This document shows, in pieces, positions 1-10,807 of a stretch of 63,300 bases of DNA. Each line of letters begins with the position of its first letter. The stretch's first letter is position 1. The notes beneath the pieces were generated by a model. The model did no database searches. It was not told the origin of the DNA and was given only the letters and a program-made list of their open reading frames with translations. The stretch comes from Nitrospirota bacterium (GTDB taxonomy: Bacteria > Nitrospirota > Nitrospiria > Nitrospirales > UBA8639), in the NCBI GenBank assembly GCA_011088105.1, contig JAALKI010000015.1:1-63300 (forward strand), read 5' to 3'. The position numbers and the translations under genes were made by a program.

Positions 1-190
1 CACTCCATCTCTAGAAAGTAAGATAAAGTGTTGCGTTGATCAATTGAACTCACAATCATTACCTATCACGAACAGGGCCTGTCGATTCATTTGGGACCGT
101 TCAACAAATCGACGCACTACTGCATTTTGAAAACCCACTATCAAGTTTTTTCCATAGCTTCTGTGACAGCAAGAAAGGCTTGTAAGATTC

Positions 191-1585
191 CTACCCCCGC
201 TTAAAATTCTGCCGCAGTGCAAGAAAGAACAGCACCAGCAAACTTAAACTGAAGAGTGATTGGCATGTGGCGATGAGTTTGACGACGAACTTCGTCTGCT
301 TAAACATATCGTTCAGGTTACCTTGACTGCTCTCGAGCCACACATTAAATGGCCGGACGAGCTGGGTTAGTGTAAAATCAAATATTTCCTCATTCGGCGA
401 ACCGCCCAGCAGCGTATAGAAAAGCCATGAGGTACTCGTTACTCCAGCGAGCCATGCCAAGGGTCGTTTAAATGATTTCCCATAATCAGAAGTATACAGA
501 TAGAGCGTTGATACTAGGCGAACTGACCAATCTGTATCCGTTCTTGCTCGCCGACAGTTTTGTTCTAGTGCATAAAACCTCGCCTCTTCTTTTCGGGCAC
601 GGACCTGTTCCATGGCAAGCTTAAGAGTCCGATAAGCCCGTTCTGCTGATCCCCATTCCCGTTCTCCCCATCTCTTCTGCAGTTCTGCCTTCCATTTCTT
701 TTCCCATTCCTCTTGTCCCAATACTCGCAGAAATGCTTTGAGTTTCAAATCCTTTTCATAAGTTCTTTTTACCCAACTTTTTTCTTCCCATTCCTTGTTG
801 TCAGCAAATGTCTTAGGAAATGTGGCCCCATCAAAATTTGTATTTTGATGGAGTGTACAACTGTGGAATTCGGGAGCTTTCTTCTCGAATGTACATCCGC
901 CAAAGTCTGTTCTACCTCGGAATTGGCGATTGTTAAATGAGATGGTGTCCCTAAATGTCGAATCCGAAAAATCTACTTCATGAAACACATTGTTCTGGAT
1001 CTTCTCAGGAGTGCTCAAATCTCCGTCTGAGTCGAACCAAGCAGGGCCGGAAAACTTGACTCTATTGAAGTAGGCGCTACTGGAGAACTGGACCTTACCA
1101 AAGTTGACGTTGTCAGAGAACTGAGCCTCGCGGAACAAAGCGGCGCCAAAGAACTGGGCTTCCCCAAAGTCGGCGTTGTCGGCAAACTGGGCTCTCACAA
1201 AATTAGTGTTGTCGGCGAACCGGGCCTTCACAAAGTCGACGGGTCCAGCGAACTGGGCCTTTAAAAAATGCATGGCATGATAAGGTTCTTCTTTCTTAAA
1301 ACTTATATATCCTGGAAATACTACACCTGTCAGATCACAGGTTTTCTCTTCAGTTTCTGCCTGAGTGACCCATTCGAAAATGCACATATTGAAGTCGGAT
1401 ATTCTTTGTTCATCCCACTTTGCTTTTTCTGTTTCATTTCCTGCCTTTGTCTGTATAGGTAGATGAAAGTCGCACCAGGATTTTCCATCGATCTCTGTGA
1501 GTTCATCCTCCCCAACATGGAACTGGCAGCCAGGATCAAGATCCTGGAAGGGATAGGGACGTCTTTCATGAAAGGCACAGGGCAT
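191..1585 (-). CDS. Pentapeptide-type repeat protein with C-terminal membrane segments
   Basis: This 464-residue protein has three parts. The N-terminus (about 1-70) is rich in Cys, His and Phe, with CAFHERRPYP and CDFHLP motifs that could bind metal. Residues 107-184 form seven units of exactly 11 residues with the pattern F-x-x-A-x-F, followed by looser F-rich repeats to about 275. This is the pattern of pentapeptide-type repeats, which fold as a right-handed beta helix. The C-terminus has two hydrophobic segments (about 383-404 and 435-456) and a basic end, so the repeat domain is probably membrane-tethered. It diverges from the cargo-like gene at 1906. Such repeat proteins act in protein interaction or DNA mimicry; no specific role can be assigned here. 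The ATG at 1585 opens directly onto the conserved-looking Cys/His start. Immunity to the neighbouring toxin is possible but unsupported. Confidence 0.75.
   Translation of the reverse strand: MPCAFHERRPYPFQDLDPGCQFHVGEDELTEIDGKSWCDFHLPIQTKAGNETEKAKWDEQRISDFNMCIFEWVTQAETEEKTCDLTGVVFPGYISFKKEEPYHAMHFLKAQFAGPVDFVKARFADNTNFVRAQFADNADFGEAQFFGAALFREAQFSDNVNFGKVQFSSSAYFNRVKFSGPAWFDSDGDLSTPEKIQNNVFHEVDFSDSTFRDTISFNNRQFRGRTDFGGCTFEKKAPEFHSCTLHQNTNFDGATFPKTFADNKEWEEKSWVKRTYEKDLKLKAFLRVLGQEEWEKKWKAELQKRWGEREWGSAERAYRTLKLAMEQVRARKEEARFYALEQNCRRARTDTDWSVRLVSTLYLYTSDYGKSFKRPLAWLAGVTSTSWLFYTLLGGSPNEEIFDFTLTQLVRPFNVWLESSQGNLNDMFKQTKFVVKLIATCQSLFSLSLLVLFFLALRQNFKRG
1034..1267 (-). repeat. 33-bp coding tandem repeat (11-residue units)
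   Basis: Seven consecutive 33-bp units encode residues 107-184 of the pentapeptide-type protein. Each unit begins with Phe and carries A-[QR]-F at positions 4-6. The DNA copies have diverged, but the spacing is exact and shared words such as gttgtcggc recur. Confidence 0.75.
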
Positions 1586-1905
1586 AGCTCACTCCGTTCG
1601 TAGCGAGTGGGTTCACGTGGTGGAGGGACAAACGTGATGAGTCTAACGGAGTGTTATGGAACCATCAAGTGAGGACATAAGCAGCTACCGATTTCTTCCC
1701 CTTTATGCGCTTTTTGCGCAAGGGAATGAGTAGAGAGAAGACCACTGAAAATGGCCTCAAATGTTCCAGTTTATGTTCCGGTTCGGAGCGATGAGTTGAG
1801 GGTGTAGCAAGGCGTGCTTCTCTTCCCTCCGTCTTTGTGCTACGATTGCGTCTTAACTGCCTCTGGCCATTTTCCTTGGTATTTATTGTCATGGGGGGAA
1901 AGAGA
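1586..1905. other. Divergent intergenic region, no gene seen
   Basis: This 320-base stretch separates the divergent pentapeptide-type gene and the cargo-like gene, and must hold promoters for both. I could not pick out convincing -35/-10 pairs. The only structure seen is a weak 5-bp inverted repeat around an oligo-T run (TGCGC-TTTTT-GCGCA) near 1707. Reading upstream of 1906 stays open to 1837, so an N-terminal extension of the cargo-like gene is possible. Confidence 0.5.
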
Positions 1906-2775
1906 ATGAAAACTCATGCAGACCATGACTCTCAACCACTCACCACGTTCAAGTCTACTTCAAATGCCTTCCAAAGCGACCGTTCTAAATCCCGGAATCT
2001 CTGCTCCGAAGCCATTGCGCAGCCAAAACTATTCAGCAAAATCCAGAATAGTCCGCAGATGGCTAGGCAACAGAAGGCTATCGATGCCATACAGAATAGC
2101 CCTAAAATCGTCCTGCAACAAAAACAGACACGTACCATGCATCATCAAGGTGTGGTAGCGGCATTGCAGCGGAGGCCCAATGATATCAATCGGGACTGGG
2201 AACTGAGTATAGTAAACAATCAAATTACTAATCAGGCAGCTGCACGCAATGATAGATCTGTTGCGTGGCCTTTAAATAAACTGAACGGGAACGGACTTGA
2301 TTCGGCATACCTTGGGGGGCATCTATTCAAAGCTGAATATGGTGGACATGACGATATTACTAACGTGGTGCCATGGGTTAATGCTGCCGAAAAAAAGTAT
2401 ACCACTTTTGAAAAAGCTTACTTGCGTTCAACAGAAGCCGCGAAAGACAATCAAGGGGATGCAGAGACACAGGTAAGTGTGAGCGCAAAGTTCAAAAAGA
2501 TTAAAAATGTGAGGGCTAATCAAATCAAAGCATATCGTCCTAAGGGATCCACCATTCAAAAGCCACAAATCGGGAAGATAGTGGCTTCTGCTCTTTCTTT
2601 AATTCCTTCAAAAGTATCATCAAAGGATGATAAGGGAAATAGTGTAGACCTGGGTTCTTCAGATCTTGGCCATGGAGCCCCCAACCTCGATGGATTGAAA
2701 AATTTGGTTGGTCAGCCGGATCCGTACATACAGGCTATTGAGGATGATGTGGATCGTGTGGAGAAGTTGGGTTAA
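1906..2775 (+). CDS. Putative contractile-injection-system cargo with nuclease-like toxin domain
   Basis: This 289-residue protein has a polar, low-complexity N-terminus (1-45). Two tandem copies of IQNSPxxxxQQK follow at 46-57 and 62-73, spaced 16 residues apart, and then VAALQRR (84-90). This resembles the NSPR-x-VAQRQ / VQRQ leader that I recall at the start of cargo proteins of extracellular contractile injection systems and DUF4157-type proteins. Residues 119-190 contain YLGGHL (H139), a GG pair at 146-147 and DITNVVP (N153). That layout fits DNA/RNA non-specific or His-Asn type nuclease toxins, in which the GH loop supplies the general base. The C-terminal 90 residues are unassigned. 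The ATG at 1906 was chosen because a GGGGGGAAAGAG Shine-Dalgarno-like run precedes it; an in-frame ATG at 1891 and an upstream TTG at 1837 also exist. No sheath, tube or baseplate genes lie in this window, so the delivery machine would be elsewhere. Confidence 0.6.
   Translation: MKTHADHDSQPLTTFKSTSNAFQSDRSKSRNLCSEAIAQPKLFSKIQNSPQMARQQKAIDAIQNSPKIVLQQKQTRTMHHQGVVAALQRRPNDINRDWELSIVNNQITNQAAARNDRSVAWPLNKLNGNGLDSAYLGGHLFKAEYGGHDDITNVVPWVNAAEKKYTTFEKAYLRSTEAAKDNQGDAETQVSVSAKFKKIKNVRANQIKAYRPKGSTIQKPQIGKIVASALSLIPSKVSSKDDKGNSVDLGSSDLGHGAPNLDGLKNLVGQPDPYIQAIEDDVDRVEKLG
2041..2124 (+). repeat. Tandem IQNSP...QQK leader repeat
   Basis: Two in-frame copies, spaced 48 bp apart, encode I-Q-N-S-P followed by four variable residues and Q-Q-K. 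They lie upstream of the nuclease-like domain, where targeting leaders of injection-system cargo sit. Confidence 0.65.
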
Positions 2776-3281
2776 CATTACGTGAAGATTTAAGGGTGTG
2801 TTTTGAGAAAAGATTACGGGTAGTTCAGGAATGTATCAGTATTAGCAGAGCAGGGTAAACGAATAGGAGCCAATCCAGGGGTGGACAATTGACAAATTAA
2901 TCAATTTTACAAAAACAGGTCAGAATTTATGGTCGGCTCTTGCAAGAACACCCTGACCGGTGAACATTCCCTTGCCCACGCTACCCTGCTAATGCAAACC
3001 ACGTCCGCACCGTGTTCATCACCCTGGTACCCCGGCGCCGCGTCGATAGCCAGGAGCACTCCATCATCCATATCCCTAATCCATCCCAAAAATGTTAATG
3101 AAATTGTTCTAATAAGACAAATAGGGCTATGGCGATATTCTCTTCAACCGCTTGTACAATGCCACTATTTCCAAAGAGTTCGGCAAACAATGTTGTGTTG
3201 CCAAACAGGAAGACTCAAATGATCGTCGTAAGTTTGAGGTAAGTCACCTGTCAAGAAAGGTGATTTGAAATAGGAGACAAA
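2776..3281. other. Intergenic region without a supported gene
   Basis: About 500 bases separate the cargo-like gene from the terminator of the LysM lipoprotein gene. Short open frames exist on both strands (minus 2907-3089, plus 2929-3222). Neither has a ribosome-binding site or a recognisable protein, and they overlap each other antisense. The middle (about 2950-3070) is richer in G+C than its flanks and might be a gene remnant. I could not identify it. Confidence 0.4.
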
Positions 3282-3321
3282 GAAAAAAGGGAGAGTTCTT
3301 CTATCTTGTGAGAACTCTCCC
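3282..3321 (-). terminator. Rho-independent terminator of the LysM lipoprotein gene
   Basis: A perfect 11-bp stem (GGGAGAGTTCT / AGAACTCTCCC) with a loop of about ten bases is followed, on the minus strand, by a TTTTTTCTTT tract. It sits about 25 bp past the stop of the LysM gene. Confidence 0.85.
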
Positions 3322-3346
3322 AGATTATGATGACTAACGAGGAAAC

Positions 3347-3934
3347 TTAGGGCTCGCTGACGATGAGTTCTTGTCCTATGCTAATCAGATTACTGGATAG
3401 ATCATTCCATCTTTTCAGATCATCAACGGTAACACCATATTCACGGGAGAGACGATACAAGGTTTCGCCTTTGCTCACCGTATGCGACGTAGAGGTGCCT
3501 ATGGGTGTTTCTGCTTCAAGATTAGTAAAGTCAGACTCACCAAAATCCACTTCGCCCAATCCAAAATCATCCAGAGATTGTTCTGATAATGTCATAGTTT
3601 CATCTGCAAGATCGGTTGATGAACTTTCGGCTTCACGTGATTGGTCAGCTTCAACCTGAAGCTTTGATACCTCTTCCTGTAAGTTATTGACTTCAAGCGA
3701 GAGATCTCGGTTTTTGCCTTCAAGCTTGGATAGTTGTTGTTGGGATTCTTGAACTTGGACGTTCAATTCGCCGGTTCGTTTTTCCTCTTGTTTCAGAAGG
3801 CGCTGAAAATTCAAGGCCCTGGATTTTTCTGCCTCATACTTTTCGGTGCTCACGCACCCAGATACTAGCCCTCCGACAAGACACATGCCCAGCAGCAGGG
3901 TTCCTGATTTTTGGATGATGTGCCTTCTCTTCAC
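3347..3934 (-). CDS. LysM-domain lipoprotein with coiled coil
   Basis: The 195-residue product begins with a basic n-region and hydrophobic core ending in the lipobox LVSGC, so it should be lipidated. A heptad-rich coiled coil follows (about 35-105), then an acidic linker, and a C-terminal LysM domain from TSTSHTVSKGETLYRLSREY to the end. LysM binds peptidoglycan, so the protein probably tethers outer membrane to cell wall or scaffolds an envelope complex. I chose the GTG at 3934 because AAAGGAGGA lies five bases upstream and it opens directly onto the signal peptide. The frame is open 18 codons further upstream, but that extension would bury the signal peptide. The gene stands alone, with its own terminator. 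Confidence 0.85.
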   Translation of the reverse strand: MKRRHIIQKSGTLLLGMCLVGGLVSGCVSTEKYEAEKSRALNFQRLLKQEEKRTGELNVQVQESQQQLSKLEGKNRDLSLEVNNLQEEVSKLQVEADQSREAESSSTDLADETMTLSEQSLDDFGLGEVDFGESDFTNLEAETPIGTSTSHTVSKGETLYRLSREYGVTVDDLKRWNDLSSNLISIGQELIVSEP

Positions 3935-4147
3935 GATTGTCCTCCTTTGAAAATGTCTACAGTGTCGTCTATCGTCTGTACTGTCCATGAGTGTCTTGGT
4001 AAATCAAAAGTCTCTGCACGGTGCTCTGTTCTGTATGGAAACCATATTCACCTAGAGAATTCTTCTCAAGAATAGATTGGTCTGTGTCCAATGTCAAACC
4101 AATGAGGGCCTTGTCTCCTAAGGAGATTTGACCGATTTTTGAGGGCT

Positions 4148-5176
4148 ATGCTACCGTTTCGGCTTCCGGATAGTTCTACGTATCACTTTACTAAATTTGG
4201 AACAAAATATCTTATGCCTGCCAAAACTCCAACTCAACCCGTTGATGCCAAATGTACCACGGTCGTCCAAGGCGTGACGCTTCGCCTCGCGCATGAAAGT
4301 CGTTGTGATCAGGACTGGATTGGAAATCGTGAGATCCTTCAGCAGTTGTTGGCTTGTTGGTTGGTCTTGGATGATACTGATCATCCATTATGCCCTCGCG
4401 TGATGGGTCCACCAGGAATTGGCAAGACCACGTTAGCCATGTCCGCGGCTAAGGAACGCAAGCAGTCTCTGTATGTCTTTCAATGTACCGCCGATACGCG
4501 ACCAGAAGATCTGCTGATTACACCCGTGATTGCGGAAGGGGGCACTATTGCCTATCAAGCTTCTCCTATTGTCACAGCCATGCTGACGGGCAGTATCTGT
4601 CTTCTTGATGAAGGCAATCGTATGAATGAGAAGAGTTGGGCTTCTTTAGCGCCGCTTTTGGATCATCGACGATGGATCGAATCAGTTGTGGCGGGGATTC
4701 AGGTGCAGGCGCATCCAGGGTTTCGTTGTTGTGTGACCATGAATGAAGATGCGTCCACCTATGAAGTGCCTGACTATATCCTCTCCAGATTGCAACCACG
4801 CTTAAAGGTCGAATTTCCAAACCGTGAACATGAATTGGCTATTCTCCAATACCATTTGCCGTTTGCGCCACAAGATGTCTTAACGCTCACAGTAGAATTT
4901 CTCCAAAAAGCACACCAACTCGACTTGGGCTTTTCAGTCCGTGATGGATTGCACCTTATCCAATATACCTTAAAACGTCTTGCTCAAGACCCAGCCCATC
5001 CTCTTTCCCATGATGCTGTCTGGCGAGAAGCCCTTGTCCAGGTATTGGGTGAAGAAGCTCAAGATTTGGATGGGTTGTCTCAACAACGCAAACGCGCGAT
5101 TGGGAATCAACCCATGCCTCGAGGGTTTGGCGACTTCTTTTTTGAACAAGATGACCCCTTACATCCGGAGCGATAA
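4148..5176 (+). CDS. MoxR-like AAA+ ATPase
   Basis: This is a 342-residue ATPase of the AAA_5/MoxR class. It shows Walker [10 protein letters not shown] (around residue 90), Walker [10 protein letters not shown], a sensor-like TMNED segment, and the arginine-bearing YILSRLQPR region. MoxR ATPases are chaperone-like enzymes that usually work with a neighbouring VWA-domain protein to insert cofactors or assemble complexes. No VWA gene is present here. The partner is probably the unknown gene at 5327. The ATG at 4148 has GAGGG just upstream. A TTG at 4139 and an ATG at 4214 are alternative starts; the conserved region begins after both. Confidence 0.8.
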   Translation: MLPFRLPDSSTYHFTKFGTKYLMPAKTPTQPVDAKCTTVVQGVTLRLAHESRCDQDWIGNREILQQLLACWLVLDDTDHPLCPRVMGPPGIGKTTLAMSAAKERKQSLYVFQCTADTRPEDLLITPVIAEGGTIAYQASPIVTAMLTGSICLLDEGNRMNEKSWASLAPLLDHRRWIESVVAGIQVQAHPGFRCCVTMNEDASTYEVPDYILSRLQPRLKVEFPNREHELAILQYHLPFAPQDVLTLTVEFLQKAHQLDLGFSVRDGLHLIQYTLKRLAQDPAHPLSHDAVWREALVQVLGEEAQDLDGLSQQRKRAIGNQPMPRGFGDFFFEQDDPLHPER

Positions 5177-5326
5177 GGTCTCATGCGTTATGGTCTCATC
5201 GTATGATTGGTCATGGCACCTCAGCGTTTTACGGTTCTGTGGCAGGTTGGTCGAAGAGAGGAAAGACAGCATATCGGACCTGATGTACTCTCCCCATCAC
5301 GGGAATTGTCTGGATGACGGCCTCTT

Positions 5327-7225
5327 ATGGACAAAAACAAATCGGACAATGTGACGGAGCAGGTTTTTCACCTGTCCTCCAAGATTTCTCTCTTGCCGGT
5401 TGTTCACGGTAGCAATGATCTTGCACAGGAAGTGAGAGAATATATGCTCGCCCGACGGCTTGATTGTCTGGCTGTGGCCTTGCCTCCTTCGCTTGAACAT
5501 CTCATTGAGCAGGGCATTGAACGGCTTCCAGTGATTAGTCTTGTGGTCCTACCTGAGGCAGACCGCAATGGAGAACAGGTTCACAGTTATGTACCCATTG
5601 ATCCCTGCCAGCCTATGATTATGGGCATCAGATTGGCCATGCATGAAGGCATTGATCGGGCATTTGTCGATCGAGAGGTCTCAGTCTATGATCCACTCTC
5701 ATTCACTATCCCAGACCCCTATGCCCTCAAGCAGGTATCCCTTGCAACCTATGCGTCAGCGCTGCTCCCGTTCATGCCCTATCCCAAACCAGATAGTCCG
5801 CGATGGCATCGGGCAAAATGGATGGCATTTAAGCTGCATGAATTAGAGCTTGAGTATCAATCTATTGTGTGTCTTTGCCCATTAGAAGACTGGGCATGGA
5901 TACGACAGGCGTATCAAGAACGAAGTCCTTATGTGCAACCAGAAAAAGGTGTTGGCGCGCCTGCGTTGTATTCTGTGACGTCCTCGACATTGTATTTTGC
6001 CTTATGTGAGTTGCCGTTTGTCACAGAATGCTATGAACAACGTCGAGCTGAAGCCCGTTCTGATGTTCATCTGACTATCGATGGCATGAAAGAGCTTTTG
6101 TTGGTGTCACGAACGCGCTGGCTGGAAAAACGGGGGATGTCTATCGACCAAGAAACAAATTGGGTAACCCCTCAATTGTTTCAACAATATCTGACTTACG
6201 TGAGGAATTTGGCCTTATTAGAGCATCGTCTCACACCGGACTTATATACATTGGTTCTTGCTGCTCAACAGATGGCTGGCGATGATTTTGCGGTGGTCTT
6301 ATTGGAAACAGCGAAGTCATATGCATTTCAGGAACGCACATCTTCCTGGAATGAGACCCCTTCCATTGAAGTCGGTGTTGGACAACTCGCATTTCCGGAT
6401 GGAGCGGTTTCTCTAGGAAAAAACCGGTTAGGTGGGGCTCCGGTCGCCTGGCGATCATTGTTACTTCGTCCTGCGCCGCCCAAAAGAAAAAAGACAGAAT
6501 GGGCCTACCGATGGAATCCATTTGGGCAATGTTCTTGGCCTATTGAAGATCAGCGCATTGAAGGGTTTAATGCCCATGTTCGTGAGCAGGCACGAGTCGC
6601 CTTGGGTGCTGATGTCGCCCGTGTTGAAAAATTCTCGACTTCATTTCGAGATGGGATTGACCTTCGAGAAACGTTACGACACTGGAATCCGTCAACCACG
6701 CAGGCTCCAGAAATTTATGTGAAAGATGTTCCTCCGACTCGAGGCAAGGTCGAAGTCGTAGTGTTTTTATTTGAAACACCTGCTGATCCTCACAAGTTTT
6801 CTTGGCAGGCGACGTGGTATGCGGAACATGCAGAAGAATCAACCTTGTGTTTTTATGCCACGCCGTTTCTAGAAAATATGATTGGTCCGGGAATTGGACA
6901 ATCTCTCTATGGTGGGGCATTATTTCTCTATCCCCCTCGTCCCATTCCTAATGTGTGGGATGATCCGCAGTTGGCTTTTGCTGAAACGATAGAAGAACGC
7001 TTATTAGCAGGGGCTGCCTTGCATTCTCAGGAGCGTCACGTTGTCGTGGTCTCGCCGATTCCTCTTCCTCTGCGGTGGCGAAAAATGGTCAAACAATTTC
7101 AACGACAACTCATTGTCATTCCCTTATCACGGTTTTCGGGCCAACTTGTTGCGCGGCTTCGTCGGTTTCATGTGCTCAATGGTCATGAGATTCGCAGTTT
7201 TGCGTCCCAGTTTATTCAAGAGTGA
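5327..7225 (+). CDS. Uncharacterised 632-residue protein paired with MoxR ATPase
   Basis: I do not recognise this protein with confidence. It is soluble, with no signal peptide or membrane segment. The N-terminus has a LPVVHGSNDLAQEVREYML segment, then LDCLAVALPPS, and later YVPIDPCQP and FVDREV. This organisation recalls ChaN/TraB-like or DUF5682-type proteins, which likewise sit beside MoxR ATPases, but the match is weak. It follows the ATPase by 150 bp in the same direction and ends 6 bp before ligA, so the three may be cotranscribed. No frameshift is evident. The ATG at 5327 lacks a strong ribosome-binding site. Confidence 0.7.
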   Translation: MDKNKSDNVTEQVFHLSSKISLLPVVHGSNDLAQEVREYMLARRLDCLAVALPPSLEHLIEQGIERLPVISLVVLPEADRNGEQVHSYVPIDPCQPMIMGIRLAMHEGIDRAFVDREVSVYDPLSFTIPDPYALKQVSLATYASALLPFMPYPKPDSPRWHRAKWMAFKLHELELEYQSIVCLCPLEDWAWIRQAYQERSPYVQPEKGVGAPALYSVTSSTLYFALCELPFVTECYEQRRAEARSDVHLTIDGMKELLLVSRTRWLEKRGMSIDQETNWVTPQLFQQYLTYVRNLALLEHRLTPDLYTLVLAAQQMAGDDFAVVLLETAKSYAFQERTSSWNETPSIEVGVGQLAFPDGAVSLGKNRLGGAPVAWRSLLLRPAPPKRKKTEWAYRWNPFGQCSWPIEDQRIEGFNAHVREQARVALGADVARVEKFSTSFRDGIDLRETLRHWNPSTTQAPEIYVKDVPPTRGKVEVVVFLFETPADPHKFSWQATWYAEHAEESTLCFYATPFLENMIGPGIGQSLYGGALFLYPPRPIPNVWDDPQLAFAETIEERLLAGAALHSQERHVVVVSPIPLPLRWRKMVKQFQRQLIVIPLSRFSGQLVARLRRFHVLNGHEIRSFASQFIQE

Positions 7226-9274
<2,049 letters not shown>

Positions 9275-9297
9275 GTCACAAAATGCTACTCCAGTTT

Positions 9298-9325
9298 CCT
9301 CATGTGCTTCAACGTGAGGCTTTTA
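9298..9325 (+). terminator. Possible ligA terminator hairpin
   Basis: An 8-bp stem (CCTCATGT / ACGTGAGG, with one G-T pair) and CTTTTAC lie just after ligA, in the gap before the convergent bioA stop. The T tract is short, so this is a weak call. Confidence 0.35.
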
Positions 9326-10708
9326 CAGGGGAGCCTTCTTCTTTTTAGGCTCTGTTACTATACATATAGATTCTTTCAGAATGGTTGCCATTTTTTTGAG
9401 GTGTTTCACTTCGGCAGAGAGAGGAGGCATCAGAACAAGAACATTGCCAATTGGACGGATGAGAAGGCCTTTTCGTTGGCATTCCATAGTGACTTTGTGA
9501 CCCATCCGATCTGTTAGGGGAAAGGGTATTCGGTTCTTTTGATCTTTGACTAGCTCGATTCCAACCATATACCCAGATTGTCGGATGTCACCGACATGCT
9601 GTAGGGAGGTCAAGGCTTGCAAATGTCTTTGAAGAGCGGGAATGCGTTTTTGGACATTGCGCAAGGTGTGTTCGGTTCGGAAAATCTGGAGATTTGCTAA
9701 TGCCGCGGCACAGCCAAGGGCATTTCCCGTAAAACTGTGGCCGTGAAAAAGTGTTTTACCTTCGTGATAGTCCCCTAAAAATGCTTGATACATTTCTTCA
9801 GTCACCAATGTTGCCGCGAGAGGCAGATAGCCTCCAGTTAACCCCTTTGCTACAGCTAATAGGTCTGGGGTAATTGATTCATGCTCACAGGCAAACATTC
9901 GGCCGGTTCGGCCAAAACCCGTTGCGACTTCATCGGCGACCATCAACACTTGATGTTGAGTACAAAGCTCCCGAATTCTAGACAGGTGGCCTGAAGGCGC
10001 GGTAATCATTCCGGCGACACCTTGAACCAAGGGCTCCACGACCACGGCGGCAATGTCATGATGTCGGGCTGTGAGTAGGCTCTCAAGTTGATCTAAACAG
10101 GCTATTTGACAAGACGGAAAGGTTTGCTGAAGCGGGCAGCGATAACAATACGGCGCATCGACGGCAAGCGTTGGAAACAATAATGGTTGAAACCGGTTAT
10201 GAAATAGTTCGATTCCTCCAATGCTCATGCCGCCAGCCGTATCCCCGTGATACGAGAGCCGCATATGCACAAAATGCGTTTTGGATGGCATTGCCGGTGT
10301 TGTCTGTTGCCAATATTGCACAGCCATTTTTAAGGCCACTTCAACAGCGGTTGATCCATCATCAGAATAGAATACCCTCGTTAAGCCGGGAGGAGCGATC
10401 TTGACAAGTTCCCGCGCAAGTTGAATCGCTGGAGGGCTGCTGAGCCCAAGGAGGGTACTATGGGCAATTTTGTTGAGTTGGCGGCGAATAGCCTGGTCGA
10501 TAGCCGGATGTCGGTGCCCATGGATATTCACCCATAATGAGGAAACCCCATCCAGATATTGTTTTCCCTGGTTGTCAATCAGATAGGGCCCTTCCCCGCG
10601 ATCAATGATAAGGGGAGGGGCTTCCGTCCACTCTTTCATCTGGGTGAAGGGGTGCCAGAGATACTGATGATCCCAATTAGCAAGTTGGCGTGACGTAGGG
10701 GAAGGCAT
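9323..10708 (-). CDS. bioA: Adenosylmethionine-8-amino-7-oxononanoate aminotransferase
   Basis: BioA converts KAPA to DAPA in biotin synthesis, with S-adenosylmethionine as amino donor and PLP as cofactor. The 461-residue protein has the class-III aminotransferase layout. It has the N-terminal WHPFTQMKEW substrate motif, YLDGVSSLWVNIHGHRHP, the PLP-contacting ADEVATGFGRTG, and the Schiff-base lysine in AVAKGLTGGYLPLAATL. I start it at the ATG at 10708, just before the conserved region. The frame stays open to 10807, but that extension is not family-like. It diverges from lepA; no other bio gene is near. Confidence 0.93.
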   Translation of the reverse strand: MPSPTSRQLANWDHQYLWHPFTQMKEWTEAPPLIIDRGEGPYLIDNQGKQYLDGVSSLWVNIHGHRHPAIDQAIRRQLNKIAHSTLLGLSSPPAIQLARELVKIAPPGLTRVFYSDDGSTAVEVALKMAVQYWQQTTPAMPSKTHFVHMRLSYHGDTAGGMSIGGIELFHNRFQPLLFPTLAVDAPYCYRCPLQQTFPSCQIACLDQLESLLTARHHDIAAVVVEPLVQGVAGMITAPSGHLSRIRELCTQHQVLMVADEVATGFGRTGRMFACEHESITPDLLAVAKGLTGGYLPLAATLVTEEMYQAFLGDYHEGKTLFHGHSFTGNALGCAAALANLQIFRTEHTLRNVQKRIPALQRHLQALTSLQHVGDIRQSGYMVGIELVKDQKNRIPFPLTDRMGHKVTMECQRKGLLIRPIGNVLVLMPPLSAEVKHLKKMATILKESICIVTEPKKKKAPL

Positions 10709-10807
10709 GAGCGTTCTGAAAGAATACGGGTGCTCGTCAGAATATCGAAACTGTTCAGCTTTTGACAATATCAAGATTGGGCAATACAATCGACCTATTT
10801 GCCGCAC

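Noticed and set aside
191-1585. Pentapeptide-type protein as immunity factor for the neighbouring toxin-like gene
   Set aside because: The genes diverge, and membrane-tethered repeat proteins are not typical immunity partners for nuclease-like toxins; no direct evidence.
2907-3222. Short open frames on both strands after the toxin-like gene
   Set aside because: They overlap antisense, lack ribosome-binding sites and resemble no protein I know.
9323-10807. Longer BioA starting at 10807
   Set aside because: The 33-residue extension is not family-like, and it overlaps the divergent lepA start.
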